From positions 1,690,012-1,754,011 of the forward strand of contig NZ_CP139992.1 of the NCBI RefSeq assembly GCF_034424155.1: a stretch of DNA of 64,000 nucleotides, given 5' to 3'. This DNA comes from Hafnia alvei (GTDB lineage: Bacteria; Pseudomonadota; Gammaproteobacteria; Enterobacterales; Enterobacteriaceae). Shown here one piece after another: positions 11,954 to 20,611 of this stretch; the stretch's first letter is position 1, and each line of letters begins with the position of its first letter. The notes under the pieces were generated by a model, which saw only the letters and a program-made list of their open reading frames with translations, was not told where the DNA came from and did no database searches. A program made the position numbers and the translations under genes.

Positions 11954-13159
11954 TTAACTGGCTTTTTTTACCAGCGGTAAATCAAAGGCTTTGCGCAACG
12001 CTTTAACGAAAGCTTTGTCGTGGCAAATAGTTTTGCCTGGACTATCAGACAGCTTGGCGACGGGCTTGCCGTTGCACTCTACTAACTTAATCACAATATT
12101 TAGCGGTTTAACCTCGGGAATATCACAGGTTAAACGTGTGCCGATACCGAAACCAAGATTGATGCGGTTATGAAAATGACGATAGAGCTCCAAGGCTTTT
12201 TCAAGATCGAGATTATCGGAGAACACCAACGTTTTTGTCATCGGATCAATACCCAGCTTCTGGTAATGCGCGATGGCTTTCTCGCCCCATTCAACCGGTT
12301 CACCGGAGTCATGACGCAACCCTTGGTAGCGATTCGCAAACTGTGGGCCAAAATCGCGTAGGAAAGCATCCATCGTGATGCAGTCGGTGAGAGCAATACC
12401 GAGTTGATCTGGATATTCATCTAACCACGCTTGCAGGGCTGCTCGCTGGCTGTTCGCTAATACCGGGCAAATCTGCTGGTGGGCTTGGAACCATTCATGA
12501 GCCTGAGTTCCCATCGGTGCAAGATTCAGCAACTGGGCAAACTTATAGTTGCTGGTTCCAACTAAATGTGGGAAATCCGTTTTCAACGTTTCAATAATGG
12601 CTCGTTGGACGTCGTGTGAGAAACGGCGGCGTGTGCCGAAATCCATCAGCTTAAAGCCAGAAAGATCGATATCTGCGCTCAGCTGTTTAAAGGAATCGAG
12701 TTTTTTACGCAGCTGTGCCACGGCCATTTCTGCCGTTGCCAGAGGTGAACGATCGCGATGTACCACTTCACTGATAACAGCGAGCAGCGGCACTTCCCAC
12801 ATGATCACTTCACGCCAAGGGCCAGTGATGCGGATATTGAGATGGCCGCCTTCGTCACGGATATCGACCTGTTGCGGGTTAAAGCGAAAATCGCGCAACC
12901 AGTCCAGATAATCTTTTTTGAAGAAAGGTAAGGTGCTGAGATAGTTATATTCTTCATCTGTCAGCGCAAGATTGCCCATTAGAGCAACCTGCTGAATAAT
13001 TTCGTTGGCATAACTGCCCAGTAACTCGTCGCCACGGCAACGGAATTCAGCCGCTACGGAGAGATTGCGGTAACGATGATACACGGCCTGCTGCATATGC
13101 AACTTATAGGCGTCAGTATCCAATAATGAAGTTAATATCGGGGAAGCATGTTGAGTCAT
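11954..13159 (-). CDS. pncB: Nicotinate phosphoribosyltransferase
   Basis: First enzyme of the Preiss-Handler NAD salvage pathway: nicotinate plus PRPP plus ATP to nicotinate mononucleotide. The 401-residue product begins [19 protein letters not shown], where [10 protein letters not shown] is the family signature. Further conserved blocks include the [11 protein letters not shown] segment and LVGTSN. It is encoded as a single gene with its own terminator, next to pepN as in E. coli but with a GGDEF gene inserted between. In enterics pncB is repressed by NadR; I did not identify the operator. Confidence 0.97.
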   Translation of the reverse strand: MTQHASPILTSLLDTDAYKLHMQQAVYHRYRNLSVAAEFRCRGDELLGSYANEIIQQVALMGNLALTDEEYNYLSTLPFFKKDYLDWLRDFRFNPQQVDIRDEGGHLNIRITGPWREVIMWEVPLLAVISEVVHRDRSPLATAEMAVAQLRKKLDSFKQLSADIDLSGFKLMDFGTRRRFSHDVQRAIIETLKTDFPHLVGTSNYKFAQLLNLAPMGTQAHEWFQAHQQICPVLANSQRAALQAWLDEYPDQLGIALTDCITMDAFLRDFGPQFANRYQGLRHDSGEPVEWGEKAIAHYQKLGIDPMTKTLVFSDNLDLEKALELYRHFHNRINLGFGIGTRLTCDIPEVKPLNIVIKLVECNGKPVAKLSDSPGKTICHDKAFVKALRKAFDLPLVKKAS

Positions 13160-13378
13160 GGCGCGTTACTGCATCCTCGTCAGGGATATTCCACGTTCGG
13201 GATAGTCGGCAAAGTCGGAGGAGTATACCTAGTTTATCCCGAGATTGAAGCCTCATAACACCATATGGCATGTGATAGGTCGAGGATTAAACGTGCCATT
13301 TGCAGTAGCACCGATTAAGTTGCTGTGCAATTGTACAATATTCATACCTTGATCTTAGTCGCGTTTCCTGAACAAATA

Positions 13379-15109
13379 TCACCCATTTTTATCGTTAGCA
13401 TCAAAGCTAATGAATCCATTTGGTGAATAAAAACTCACTTGGTTTTTTCCACGTTTCTTAGAGTAATAGAGTGCTTCATCGGCTTGCTTTATAGAGTGGT
13501 TAATATTTTGATAGTCATCAAGACGGGCTAATCCACAGCTAATAGTAAAGCCAACGCTAGGCTTATTTGGGATGGCAATACTCAGCATTTCGGTACGATG
13601 ACGCACGACATCAATAATTCTCATCGATTGCTGCATATTTTCATATTTAATTAAGATAGCGAATTCTTCTCCGCCGTAGCGGCAATAAACCGTACTTTTT
13701 GGCAGCGATTGTTCCAGCATTTGGCTAAAGGCGATAAGTGCCAAATCGCCAACGTCATGACCATAACGATCATTCAATCTTTTAAAATTATCGATATCAA
13801 TAAGACAGAACGCGAGAGGATAGTCATCTTCGGTGATCTGACTGCACTGATTGAAGAATTTGCGGCGATTATAAATATTGGTCAACGGATCGGTTGAAGA
13901 GGCTTCGAGTAGCTCATTGATAAGTTCCTGCTTTTCAGTTTCTAGCAGGCGCTTTTCTATTTGATTCTGACGTAGCTGATTGATCGCGTCGGATATTGCC
14001 GATAGCTCTCCAGTCATGATCGAATTATCTGGAGATATGTCGAGATCGCCCTGAGATAACTTCATGATGTTTTTATTGGTGAGCGTCAGCCACAGGCTTA
14101 TTTTGGATGAAAAAACCAAAATCGGCATAACGATGAATAGAGCAAGTAGCCAGCATAATGAAATCATGCCGTAAAGTTGTACTCGGCTAACGCTTATTTT
14201 CTTTTCTAATTCATGTAACTCAAGGTCATAGCTGTTATTCACAAAGATAGCAGAGGCTTTATCAATACCGATGATATAGCGATAGAAACCATCGAACGCA
14301 TTAGATGAACGGCTTTGCATTACGCTAGTGAGATCTGCGGTGAGATGCTGCATGCTCTCTTTGCTGAGTTTGCTTAATAACTCATCAATATTTGCTGAGG
14401 GCTGCGCTTCATCCGGCGCCGTAGCAATAATAAAATCGACCCGCGAGCGCAGTGAGTCCAGTACACCAATCAATTCTATCGAGCGTAGATAAGACTGATT
14501 ACGTTTCACTTCATCCGTTTTGATATCGACTAACTGGTCGATAAGCTCGGTTGCGGTGAGTGTTAATCGATTATTCAAGCGAACGCTTTCAATAAATTTA
14601 TACGAATGCGTATCAGATAGAGTGGTGTTATAGACGTACAAAAAATAAAGCTTATTGAGCTCGGTTATATAATAGGAGCTCTTCAAATCAAGCTGTGCCT
14701 GCATCAAATGACCGGCAGCGGATAATTCCTGATTATCATTGGCGGTCAGCCGATAGACGAAGAATTTTGCTCGATTAAACATCTCATGGGTTTGTTTTTC
14801 TAATTCTGTTGCGGATTTGTCTGAAGGAGGTAAAACCAGCGCATCGGCATGCAATCTGACCTGTTTTTCTGCATCAAGGATTTCACTTTGTGTAATTGCA
14901 TCGCTCATGAAGCTGATGCGCTTTAATCGATGAACTAAAAGTGCAGATTGAAAAACTTCAGTTAGGTCGCGTAGCCGTTTAACTTTATAGAGGTTTTGCT
15001 GGTTTTGTGCGAAATCGACATGTGCTTTATGCAATGAGCTATAGATAAAAATACCAAAAAAGAACACCAACGCCGTGGTGAAAATGTAGATAAGGTTTTT
15101 TAGCTTCAT
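13379..15109 (-). CDS. Membrane-bound diguanylate cyclase (GGDEF)
   Basis: Predicted to make cyclic di-GMP from two GTP. From the start at 15109 (MKLKNLIYIF) the 576-residue protein has a transmembrane segment at about 5-25, a large periplasmic region rich in helices, a second transmembrane segment near 300-325 (MISLCWLLALFIVMPI), a HAMP-like linker, a short coiled coil and a C-terminal GGDEF domain with active-site GGEEF near 479. No RxxD inhibitory site is seen five residues before GGEEF (KSTVYCRYGGEEF), so product feedback may be lacking. The open frame continues 26 codons upstream from a TTG, but 15109 places the membrane segment at the N-terminus. Not part of the E. coli pncB-pepN order. 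Specific name unknown. Confidence 0.85.
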   Translation of the reverse strand: MKLKNLIYIFTTALVFFFGIFIYSSLHKAHVDFAQNQQNLYKVKRLRDLTEVFQSALLVHRLKRISFMSDAITQSEILDAEKQVRLHADALVLPPSDKSATELEKQTHEMFNRAKFFVYRLTANDNQELSAAGHLMQAQLDLKSSYYITELNKLYFLYVYNTTLSDTHSYKFIESVRLNNRLTLTATELIDQLVDIKTDEVKRNQSYLRSIELIGVLDSLRSRVDFIIATAPDEAQPSANIDELLSKLSKESMQHLTADLTSVMQSRSSNAFDGFYRYIIGIDKASAIFVNNSYDLELHELEKKISVSRVQLYGMISLCWLLALFIVMPILVFSSKISLWLTLTNKNIMKLSQGDLDISPDNSIMTGELSAISDAINQLRQNQIEKRLLETEKQELINELLEASSTDPLTNIYNRRKFFNQCSQITEDDYPLAFCLIDIDNFKRLNDRYGHDVGDLALIAFSQMLEQSLPKSTVYCRYGGEEFAILIKYENMQQSMRIIDVVRHRTEMLSIAIPNKPSVGFTISCGLARLDDYQNINHSIKQADEALYYSKKRGKNQVSFYSPNGFISFDANDKNG

Positions 15110-15556
15110 GCACGCTGTTTTCTGTTTTAGAACTTCGAGGAGCTCATTGAATGTCTCACTGGCCGCTAAGGCGGGCGTAATGAACAAGAAACTTTAAACG
15201 GTAACTCTGATCATTATGTCAGAATATCGCTACTCAGAGTAAGTATTTAGGACTGAGAATAATCTTGCTCCATTATACCCAATGTTTAGCTAGCCTTTAT
15301 TGCTTACGGTCTAAAAGTGGCACGACGCTTGGTTTCTCGTGGGGCGCTTCTGATAACACTTGCGTGAATAACAGGCAAACGCACCGGAGTTTCTAGGCAG
15401 AGCTTCGATTTTTTGATCGGTGTGATACAGTTTAGTTAATGGTTGGTTAGGGTGCTGATTTTTAGTCAGTGGCTACCCAGCAATGACGCGGTCTACCGCG
15501 ATACCGTCATCTGAAATTATTTGGGTATATCATCGGCGAAGCCTACAAGGGTATTT
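15110..15556. other. Intergenic region between the GGDEF gene and pepN
   Basis: 447 bases between two divergent genes, presumably holding both promoters. No convincing RNA gene, repeat or additional coding frame is seen. The final 36 bases are an open in-frame extension of pepN without homology to PepN. Confidence 0.5.
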
Positions 15557-18175
15557 ATGACACAACAACCACAAGCCAAGTATCGTCACGACTATCAAGC
15601 GCCAGATTATACGATCACCGATCTGGCTCTGGATTTTGATTTGGACGCAGAGGTAACCACGGTTACCGCAGTCAGCCAAGTTAAACGTCAGGGTGCCGCC
15701 CAGGCGCCTCTTATTCTCAACGGTGAAGATCTCACCCTAAAAAGTGTCAGCGTGAATGATGCTCCTTGGGAGCATTACCGCGAATCAGAGAATCAGCTCA
15801 TTCTTGAAAATCTGCCAGAAACATTCACGTTGACGATTGTGAATGAAATTCATCCGGCCAAAAACAGCGCATTGGAAGGTCTTTATCTTTCTGGCGATGC
15901 GCTGTGCACCCAGTGCGAAGCCGAAGGTTTCCGCCATATCACCTATTATCTGGATCGCCCAGATGTTCTGGCTCGCTTCCGCACGCGTATCGTGGCGGAT
16001 AAAGCACGCTATCCGTTCCTGCTGTCTAACGGTAATCGCATCGCGCAAGGTGAGTTGCAGGATGGGCGCCACTGGGTGCAATGGGAAGACCCATTCCCAA
16101 AACCAAGCTACTTGTTTGCTCTGGTTGCCGGTGATTTTGACGTTCTGCGCGACAGCTTTACTACACAAAGCGGCCGTGACGTTGCATTAGAGCTCTACGT
16201 TGACCGTGGTAATTTAGATCGTGCTGGCTGGGCGATGACATCGCTAAAAAATGCAATGAAGTGGGACGAAACCCGCTTTGGCCTTGAGTACGATCTCGAC
16301 ATCTATATGGTTGTTGCCGTCGACTTCTTTAATATGGGCGCGATGGAAAACAAAGGCCTGAACATTTTCAACTCCAAGTATGTTCTGGCTAAAGCGGAAA
16401 CCGCGACTGACAAAGATTATCTGGGCATTGAAGCGGTTATTGGACATGAATATTTCCATAACTGGACCGGTAACCGCGTCACCTGTCGTGATTGGTTCCA
16501 ACTAAGTTTGAAAGAAGGTTTAACCGTTTTCCGCGATCAAGAATTCAGCTCGGATTTAGGTTCACGTGCGGTAAACCGCATTGATAACGTTCGCGTAATG
16601 CGCGGTGCGCAGTTTGCAGAAGATGCCAGCCCAATGGCGCATCCGATTCGTCCTGATAAAGTCATCGAGATGAATAACTTCTATACGTTAACCGTATATG
16701 AAAAAGGCTCTGAAGTTATTCGTATGATGCATACGCTGTTAGGTGAAGAAAACTTCCAGAAAGGCATGAAGCTCTATTTTGAACGTCATGATGGAAGTGC
16801 GGCGACCTGTGATGATTTTGTGCAGGCGATGGAAGATGCTTCCGGCGTTGATCTGACATTGTTCCGCCGTTGGTACAGCCAAGCGGGCACACCAGAGCTT
16901 AGCGTGCGCGATGAGTATGATGCCGAGCATCAACAATATCGTCTCTACGTCACGCAGCAAACCCCACCGACTTCCGAACAAGCCGATAAGCTACCGTTGC
17001 ATATTCCGCTGGATATCGAGCTTTACGATCCGCAGGGTAATGTGATCCCGTTGATGATTGACGGTGAGTCGGTGAGTAACGTGCTTAATGTGACGGAGTC
17101 AGAGCAAAGCTTTGCCTTTGATAACGTTCCGCATAAGCCTATTCCTTCTTTATTACGTGAGTTCTCGGCGCCGGTAAAATTAGAGTATCCGTATAGCGAT
17201 CAGCAGCTAAGTTTCTTGATGCAGCATGCGCGCAATGACTTCTCGCGTTGGGATGCGGCTCAAATGCTGTTGGCAAAATATGTGCGCCTCAACGTTGCGA
17301 AATTCCAGCAGAATCAGCCTTTGTCGCTGCCAATGCATGTTGTTGATGCGTTCCGCGCGGTGCTATTGGATGAAACTTTGGATCCTGCACTGGCGGCACA
17401 AATTCTGACGCTACCATCTGAAAATGAAATGGCCGAGCTGTTTCGCATCATCGATCCTGAAGCGATCGGAGCGGTGCATGCGGCAATCACACGTCTACTG
17501 GCTAAAGAAATGGCGGACGAATGGCTGGCGGTTTACAACAATAACCGCACGCCTGAATATCGCATTGACCATGCTGATATTGCCAAACGTTCGCTGCGTA
17601 ACGTCTGCCTGCGCTATTTAGCCTTTGGCGAAGATGTGGTGTTGGCCGACGAATTAGTGGTACGTCAGTATGAAAATGCGAACAACATGACCGATTCGTT
17701 AGCTGCACTGTCGGCTGCCGTTGGCGCAGAGCTGCCGTGCCGCGACCGCCTGATGGCTGAATTTGACGAACGCTGGCATCAAGATGGTTTGGTGATGGAC
17801 AAGTGGTTTATGCTGCAAGCGACCAGTCCGTCAGCGTTAGTTTTGGACAATGTGAAAGCGCTGCTTAAACACCGTTCATTTACGCTGAGCAACCCAAACC
17901 GCATTCGCTCGCTGGTGGGAGCATTTGCACAGGCTAATCCGTCAGCCTTCCACGCGGCAGACGGTTCGGGCTATGCGTTCTTAACCGAGATCTTAAAAGA
18001 TCTGAATACCCGCAACCCACAGGTTGCGGCACGCATGATCGAACCACTGATCCGTTTGAAACGCTATGACGAAGGCCGTCAGGCTCTGATGCGTAAATCG
18101 TTGGAAGAGCTGAAAGGATTGGAAAATCTGTCTGGCGATTTATTTGAGAAAATCACCAAAGCGCTCAATGCATAA
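15557..18175 (+). CDS. pepN: Aminopeptidase N
   Basis: Zinc metallo-aminopeptidase (M1 family) of the cytosol that removes N-terminal residues during the last steps of protein turnover. The start at 15557 gives MTQQPQAKYRHDY, the E. coli N-terminus, and a protein of 872 residues. The substrate-binding GAMENKG motif precedes the zinc site HEYFHNW at 297-303, with the third ligand Glu in KEGLTVF. The remaining C-terminal half is the helical domain typical of the family. A strong terminator follows. Confidence 0.98.
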   Translation: MTQQPQAKYRHDYQAPDYTITDLALDFDLDAEVTTVTAVSQVKRQGAAQAPLILNGEDLTLKSVSVNDAPWEHYRESENQLILENLPETFTLTIVNEIHPAKNSALEGLYLSGDALCTQCEAEGFRHITYYLDRPDVLARFRTRIVADKARYPFLLSNGNRIAQGELQDGRHWVQWEDPFPKPSYLFALVAGDFDVLRDSFTTQSGRDVALELYVDRGNLDRAGWAMTSLKNAMKWDETRFGLEYDLDIYMVVAVDFFNMGAMENKGLNIFNSKYVLAKAETATDKDYLGIEAVIGHEYFHNWTGNRVTCRDWFQLSLKEGLTVFRDQEFSSDLGSRAVNRIDNVRVMRGAQFAEDASPMAHPIRPDKVIEMNNFYTLTVYEKGSEVIRMMHTLLGEENFQKGMKLYFERHDGSAATCDDFVQAMEDASGVDLTLFRRWYSQAGTPELSVRDEYDAEHQQYRLYVTQQTPPTSEQADKLPLHIPLDIELYDPQGNVIPLMIDGESVSNVLNVTESEQSFAFDNVPHKPIPSLLREFSAPVKLEYPYSDQQLSFLMQHARNDFSRWDAAQMLLAKYVRLNVAKFQQNQPLSLPMHVVDAFRAVLLDETLDPALAAQILTLPSENEMAELFRIIDPEAIGAVHAAITRLLAKEMADEWLAVYNNNRTPEYRIDHADIAKRSLRNVCLRYLAFGEDVVLADELVVRQYENANNMTDSLAALSAAVGAELPCRDRLMAEFDERWHQDGLVMDKWFMLQATSPSALVLDNVKALLKHRSFTLSNPNRIRSLVGAFAQANPSAFHAADGSGYAFLTEILKDLNTRNPQVAARMIEPLIRLKRYDEGRQALMRKSLEELKGLENLSGDLFEKITKALNA

Positions 18176-18200
18176 CGATTGATTTAAAGCACTAAACTGG

Positions 18201-18232
18201 AGCCCCGCAGCATGTATCGCGGGGCTTTTTTT
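18201..18232 (+). terminator. pepN terminator
   Basis: Stem AGCCCCGC / GCGGGGCT with a 10-base loop followed by seven T. Its T run abuts the stop codon of the convergent ssuE. Confidence 0.9.
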
Positions 18233-18800
18233 ATTCATGGCTGGTCACGTGTTCTTTTGCCGTTAGAGATAGTCCTCTACGCTGTATGGCGGCATAAAAT
18301 GTGGTCAGTGACTCTTCTAGGCGTTCTGCCAGACCCGCATCGAGCGTAGCTTCCCGCGAGGCGTAATCAATTTGTATGTCGGTTGCAAAAACACCGTGTA
18401 GTACTTCTTGAGCTTTTAACGCGCTCAGTACGGGCTTGAGTGCATAGTCCAAGGCTAAAAAGTGATTGGACGATCCTGCGGTCGCAAGCGGAAGCACCAC
18501 TTTGTGCTCAAGCGCACGTTCGGGAAGCAGATCTAGAATACTTTTCAATGCGCCAGAATAAGCCGCCTTATAAACCGGCGTGGCGACCAGCAGGCCGTCT
18601 GCTCGGCTCAACGCATAGTTCAACGCCAGTATTTGTGGGCTATTAAAATTGGCAAATAAGAGATCTTCGGCCACGAAATCTTGCAGGCTAAAATGCACGA
18701 TTTCTACGTTATAACGAGCAAGCCAGCGGTGAGCAACTGCGAGTAGGGCGGAAGAGCGTGATGGCTGTTTTGGGCTGCCAGCCAGAGAAACAATAACCAT
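18231..18800 (-). CDS. ssuE: SsuE-type NADPH-dependent FMN reductase
   Basis: A 189-residue flavodoxin-like reductase that supplies reduced FMN to the alkanesulfonate monooxygenase SsuD. The start MVIVSLAGSPKQPSRSS contains the FMN-phosphate loop GSPxxxSRS, and the VATPVYKAAYSGALK segment is typical of SsuE/MsuE. In E. coli ssuE heads the ssuEADCB operon between pepN and pyrD. Here the gene is alone: its stop codon touches the pepN terminator, so ssuADCB is missing from this place. Either those genes lie elsewhere or the reductase now serves another partner. A 9-bp inverted repeat lies 20 bases upstream of the start. Confidence 0.88.
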   Translation of the reverse strand: MVIVSLAGSPKQPSRSSALLAVAHRWLARYNVEIVHFSLQDFVAEDLLFANFNSPQILALNYALSRADGLLVATPVYKAAYSGALKSILDLLPERALEHKVVLPLATAGSSNHFLALDYALKPVLSALKAQEVLHGVFATDIQIDYASREATLDAGLAERLEESLTTFYAAIQRRGLSLTAKEHVTSHE

Positions 18801-18820
18801 AGAAGGCTCCAGATAAGCGT

Positions 18821-18849
18821 AAATGGAATGTTAAATTTAAATTCCATTT
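18821..18849 (-). promoter_or_regulatory. Inverted repeat in front of ssuE, possible operator
   Basis: AAATGGAAT and ATTCCATTT are perfect inverted copies separated by 11 AT-rich bases, ending 20 bases upstream of the ssuE start. The geometry fits an operator or promoter element of ssuE. The regulator (CysB/Cbl-type in E. coli) cannot be named from the sequence. Confidence 0.45.
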
Positions 18850-19066
18850 CACCCTAGCAGGCAAAATAAGTTATTAAAAATTTCTTTTTATTCTTTTAAG
18901 TTCAAAAATTTTATATAGGAAATCGGATATCTTGCCGCTATCACAAAACGTAAACGTCACTAAATGCCTATAAATGAGTGGGTAAGGGTAATCGTTTGCG
19001 CTGAATGCGTTCTTTTTGTCTTTAATCAATTCCAATCTGTTGAAAGATACCGGATAATACCGCCCC
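18850..19066 (+). promoter_or_regulatory. Apparent native pyrD promoter, cut off by the prophage
   Basis: This stretch lies left of the attachment core and has no supported gene. Its right end carries a -10-like GATAAT at 19053-19058, followed by CGCCCC directly before the core. If the prophage is removed, this joins to the pyrD leader, giving CCCCGACTTGCCACCGGG and then the pyrD ribosome site. C/G-rich initiation followed by a CCCG...CGGG hairpin is how the E. coli pyrD promoter works. I infer that this is the original pyrD promoter. Confidence 0.65.
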
Positions 19067-19079
19067 GACTTGCCACCGG
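19067..19079 (+). repeat. attL core (prophage left end)
   Basis: GACTTGCCACCGG, repeated exactly at 61171-61183 next to the integrase and pyrD. The two copies enclose all phage genes. A 13-bp exact match at precisely the expected borders supports it as the crossover core. Confidence 0.85.
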
Positions 19080-19128
19080 ATATAACAATTAATAAAAACA
19101 ATAAGTTGTGATTTCGTGGTGTGCTATT

Positions 19129-19160
19129 GGGGTGCTGATGTCTCCAAAAAGCACCCCTGA
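19129..19160. repeat. Possible integrase arm-type sites, left side
   Basis: GGGGTGCTGA at 19129-19138 recurs next to the right end (61038-61047, with another GGGGTGC at 61026-61032), and the inverted form GCACCCC lies at 19151-19157. Short repeats flanking an att core on both sides are what arm-type integrase sites look like. No binding data, so tentative. Confidence 0.4.
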
Positions 19161-19187
19161 ATATCCAATAATAGCCGCCTTATCCCC

Positions 19188-19445
19188 TCACTTTACTTGG
19201 CACTTTTTCAATTCTTGGCGTGCTATATCTCGCCGATGGTCGATGAATTCAGCCAAATCCTGTAAGTGAATCATTCGAGGGGATTTATTTGAATCAGCCA
19301 AACGGAAGGTTGGTATTGGTAAGGAACCTTCGTTTGCTCTGACCGCGGCTGTTTCTGGTTTCATCCCAAGGTATTTATCAGCTATGATGGAAAGCGGGAT
19401 TGAGGCTGTTTCATATTCCGCCATTAGTAAAAAGATTGTATTCAC
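19188..19445 (-). CDS. PrtN-family (pyocin activator-like) protein, candidate excisionase
   Basis: An 85-residue protein of the PrtN family (MNTIFLLMAEYETASIPL...PRMIHLQDLAEFIDHRR). The founding member activates pyocin genes in Pseudomonas; homologues are frequent near att sites in enterobacterial prophages, where they resemble small DNA-bending or excisionase proteins. Its start overlaps the stop of the LexA-like gene by 4 bases (ATGA), so the two are translationally coupled. It is the last gene before attL, and in the circular phage genome it would lie next to attP and int, the position of xis in lambda. Function in excision is an inference. Confidence 0.75.
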   Translation of the reverse strand: MNTIFLLMAEYETASIPLSIIADKYLGMKPETAAVRANEGSLPIPTFRLADSNKSPRMIHLQDLAEFIDHRRDIARQELKKCQVK

Positions 19446-19813
19446 GTTTTATTCTCCACATGGCTAGCTTTTACATCCACGATCACTCCAGCTAATTCTA
19501 GGCTTCTATACACATCACGCTCATAGCGCCTATGCTGGAAAACCCCATCAAACCAATAGTTACTGTCGTTAACACTTGGAATGCACAGCGGGCTATTTCC
19601 GCCATCAATCACTGTAATGCTTCGTGATGTTCTATCGCGAATTGCTATAGCACCTTTCTTCTTTAATGCCTTGAGATGCAAGGTGGCGGAGTTTGGGGAT
19701 TTGAACCCCATAGCCTCCGAAATCTCGCTAACCGTTGGTGATATACCATTTCGCTGAATGTAACTTGTTATAACGTTTAGCACGGCACGTTGTTGCTTGG
19801 TGAGTTCCTGCAT
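19442..19813 (-). CDS. Stand-alone LexA-type DNA-binding domain protein
   Basis: A 123-residue protein whose first 70 residues match the LexA winged-helix domain (LTKQQRAVLNVI, GISPTVSEISEAMGFKS, LHLKALKKKGAI). Like LexA it has the helix-turn-helix with SPN in the recognition helix. The rest (about 75-123) does not resemble the LexA autoprotease: no cleavage site AG, no catalytic Ser/Lys pair. Such a protein could bind LexA-type operators without being cleaved after DNA damage. It has a strong ribosome site (AGGAGGAG), lies 17 bases behind the exonuclease gene and overlaps the prtN-like gene. Target sites are unknown. Confidence 0.75.
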   Translation of the reverse strand: MQELTKQQRAVLNVITSYIQRNGISPTVSEISEAMGFKSPNSATLHLKALKKKGAIAIRDRTSRSITVIDGGNSPLCIPSVNDSNYWFDGVFQHRRYERDVYRSLELAGVIVDVKASHVENKT

Positions 19814-19830
19814 TAACTCCTCCTATATGC

Positions 19831-20448
19831 CTATGCAACCTTAACTACGGCGGTAAAATAGTTTTTAGCGATCGCCATCTGCTCGGCATCATTCATCGCG
19901 TCATGAAGCGCGTTGTGCTTAATCATCTGGAAGTATGGCTGGTGGTCAGGAACATAACCTTTTTTGCCACCAGTGAGCGCATCGATGTACGTCCGAACGT
20001 CGCGCTTGCCGTTGTACTTCCACGGGCATTCCATGTGGCACGCGCGGTATGCGCTTTCTAGAATCGAGCCATCAAAGTCGGTACCGCGAAAGTAAATCGT
20101 GGCGCCAGTATGTTGAGCAATCCAACTATTCAGATTAAGCAGCTGGTCAGCTAACGATTCACGATCGCCGGATAATGCTTCCTGCGCATCCTGCTTCTGA
20201 TTTCTCCACCAATGCTGTGTATCTTTTGAGACAGAGCGCCCAAGCATCAGCTGGTCGTTAGCATCAAGCAGGCAGTAGAACGCATTAGCTGAATAGTCAG
20301 AAAGCTCAGGCTCACGGCTTACAGCCAGAATAGATTCGCGAGTACCTTCCAGATTGGCAACATCAAAAGCAAAAGCGCCGATAGATAGGATGAGAGCAGA
20401 AGGGCGCACATCCATAGTTTCGGTATCGATCACGATAGTGTTAATCAT
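19831..20448 (-). CDS. DEDDh 3'-5' exonuclease (Rv2179c-like)
   Basis: A 205-residue DnaQ-fold exonuclease. The acidic motif I is IVIDTETMD (Asp8, Glu10), a second acidic site lies in FRGTDFDGSILE, and the DEDDh motif is HDAMND (His182, Asp187). It resembles the Rv2179c-like exonuclease family common in the early left operon of lambdoid phages, where exonuclease VIII or Exo would be in other phages. I chose the ATG at 20448, which has AGGGTG upstream and follows the stop of the zinc-ribbon gene by one base; an in-frame GTG at 20463 is the alternative. Substrate (DNA or RNA) unknown. Confidence 0.8.
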   Translation of the reverse strand: MINTIVIDTETMDVRPSALILSIGAFAFDVANLEGTRESILAVSREPELSDYSANAFYCLLDANDQLMLGRSVSKDTQHWWRNQKQDAQEALSGDRESLADQLLNLNSWIAQHTGATIYFRGTDFDGSILESAYRACHMECPWKYNGKRDVRTYIDALTGGKKGYVPDHQPYFQMIKHNALHDAMNDAEQMAIAKNYFTAVVKVA

Positions 20449-20449
20449 A

Positions 20450-20611
20450 TTATTCACCCTCACAATTTATGCAGCTCGTATCGTCACCCGCATCGCATTG
20501 GTCACATTTCTCCATCCCGCAATGTGGGCAGTCTTTTGTATAGGTTGGCGCTTCGTTGCCACAGCTCGAACATTCTTCTATTTCTGGTGCTTGAAGGGTT
20601 GGGTTATCCAT
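20450..20611 (-). CDS. 53-residue double zinc-ribbon protein
   Basis: Small gene starting MDNPTLQAPEIEECSSCGNE. It has four CxxC-type pairs: C14/C17, C28/C31, C36/C39 and C47/C50, so it probably binds two zinc ions. It is packed between its neighbours: the start overlaps the stop of the 160-residue gene and the stop ends one base before the exonuclease ATG. The tight packing and the cysteine spacing support a real gene. No family is recognised; a role as accessory to the exonuclease or as a nucleic-acid-binding cofactor is only a guess. Confidence 0.7.
   Translation of the reverse strand: MDNPTLQAPEIEECSSCGNEAPTYTKDCPHCGMEKCDQCDAGDDTSCINCEGE

Noticed and set aside
18874-19101. Minus-strand frame of 75 codons across attL
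   Set aside because: It runs through the att core and the probable pyrD promoter, has no ribosome site and no recognisable protein.
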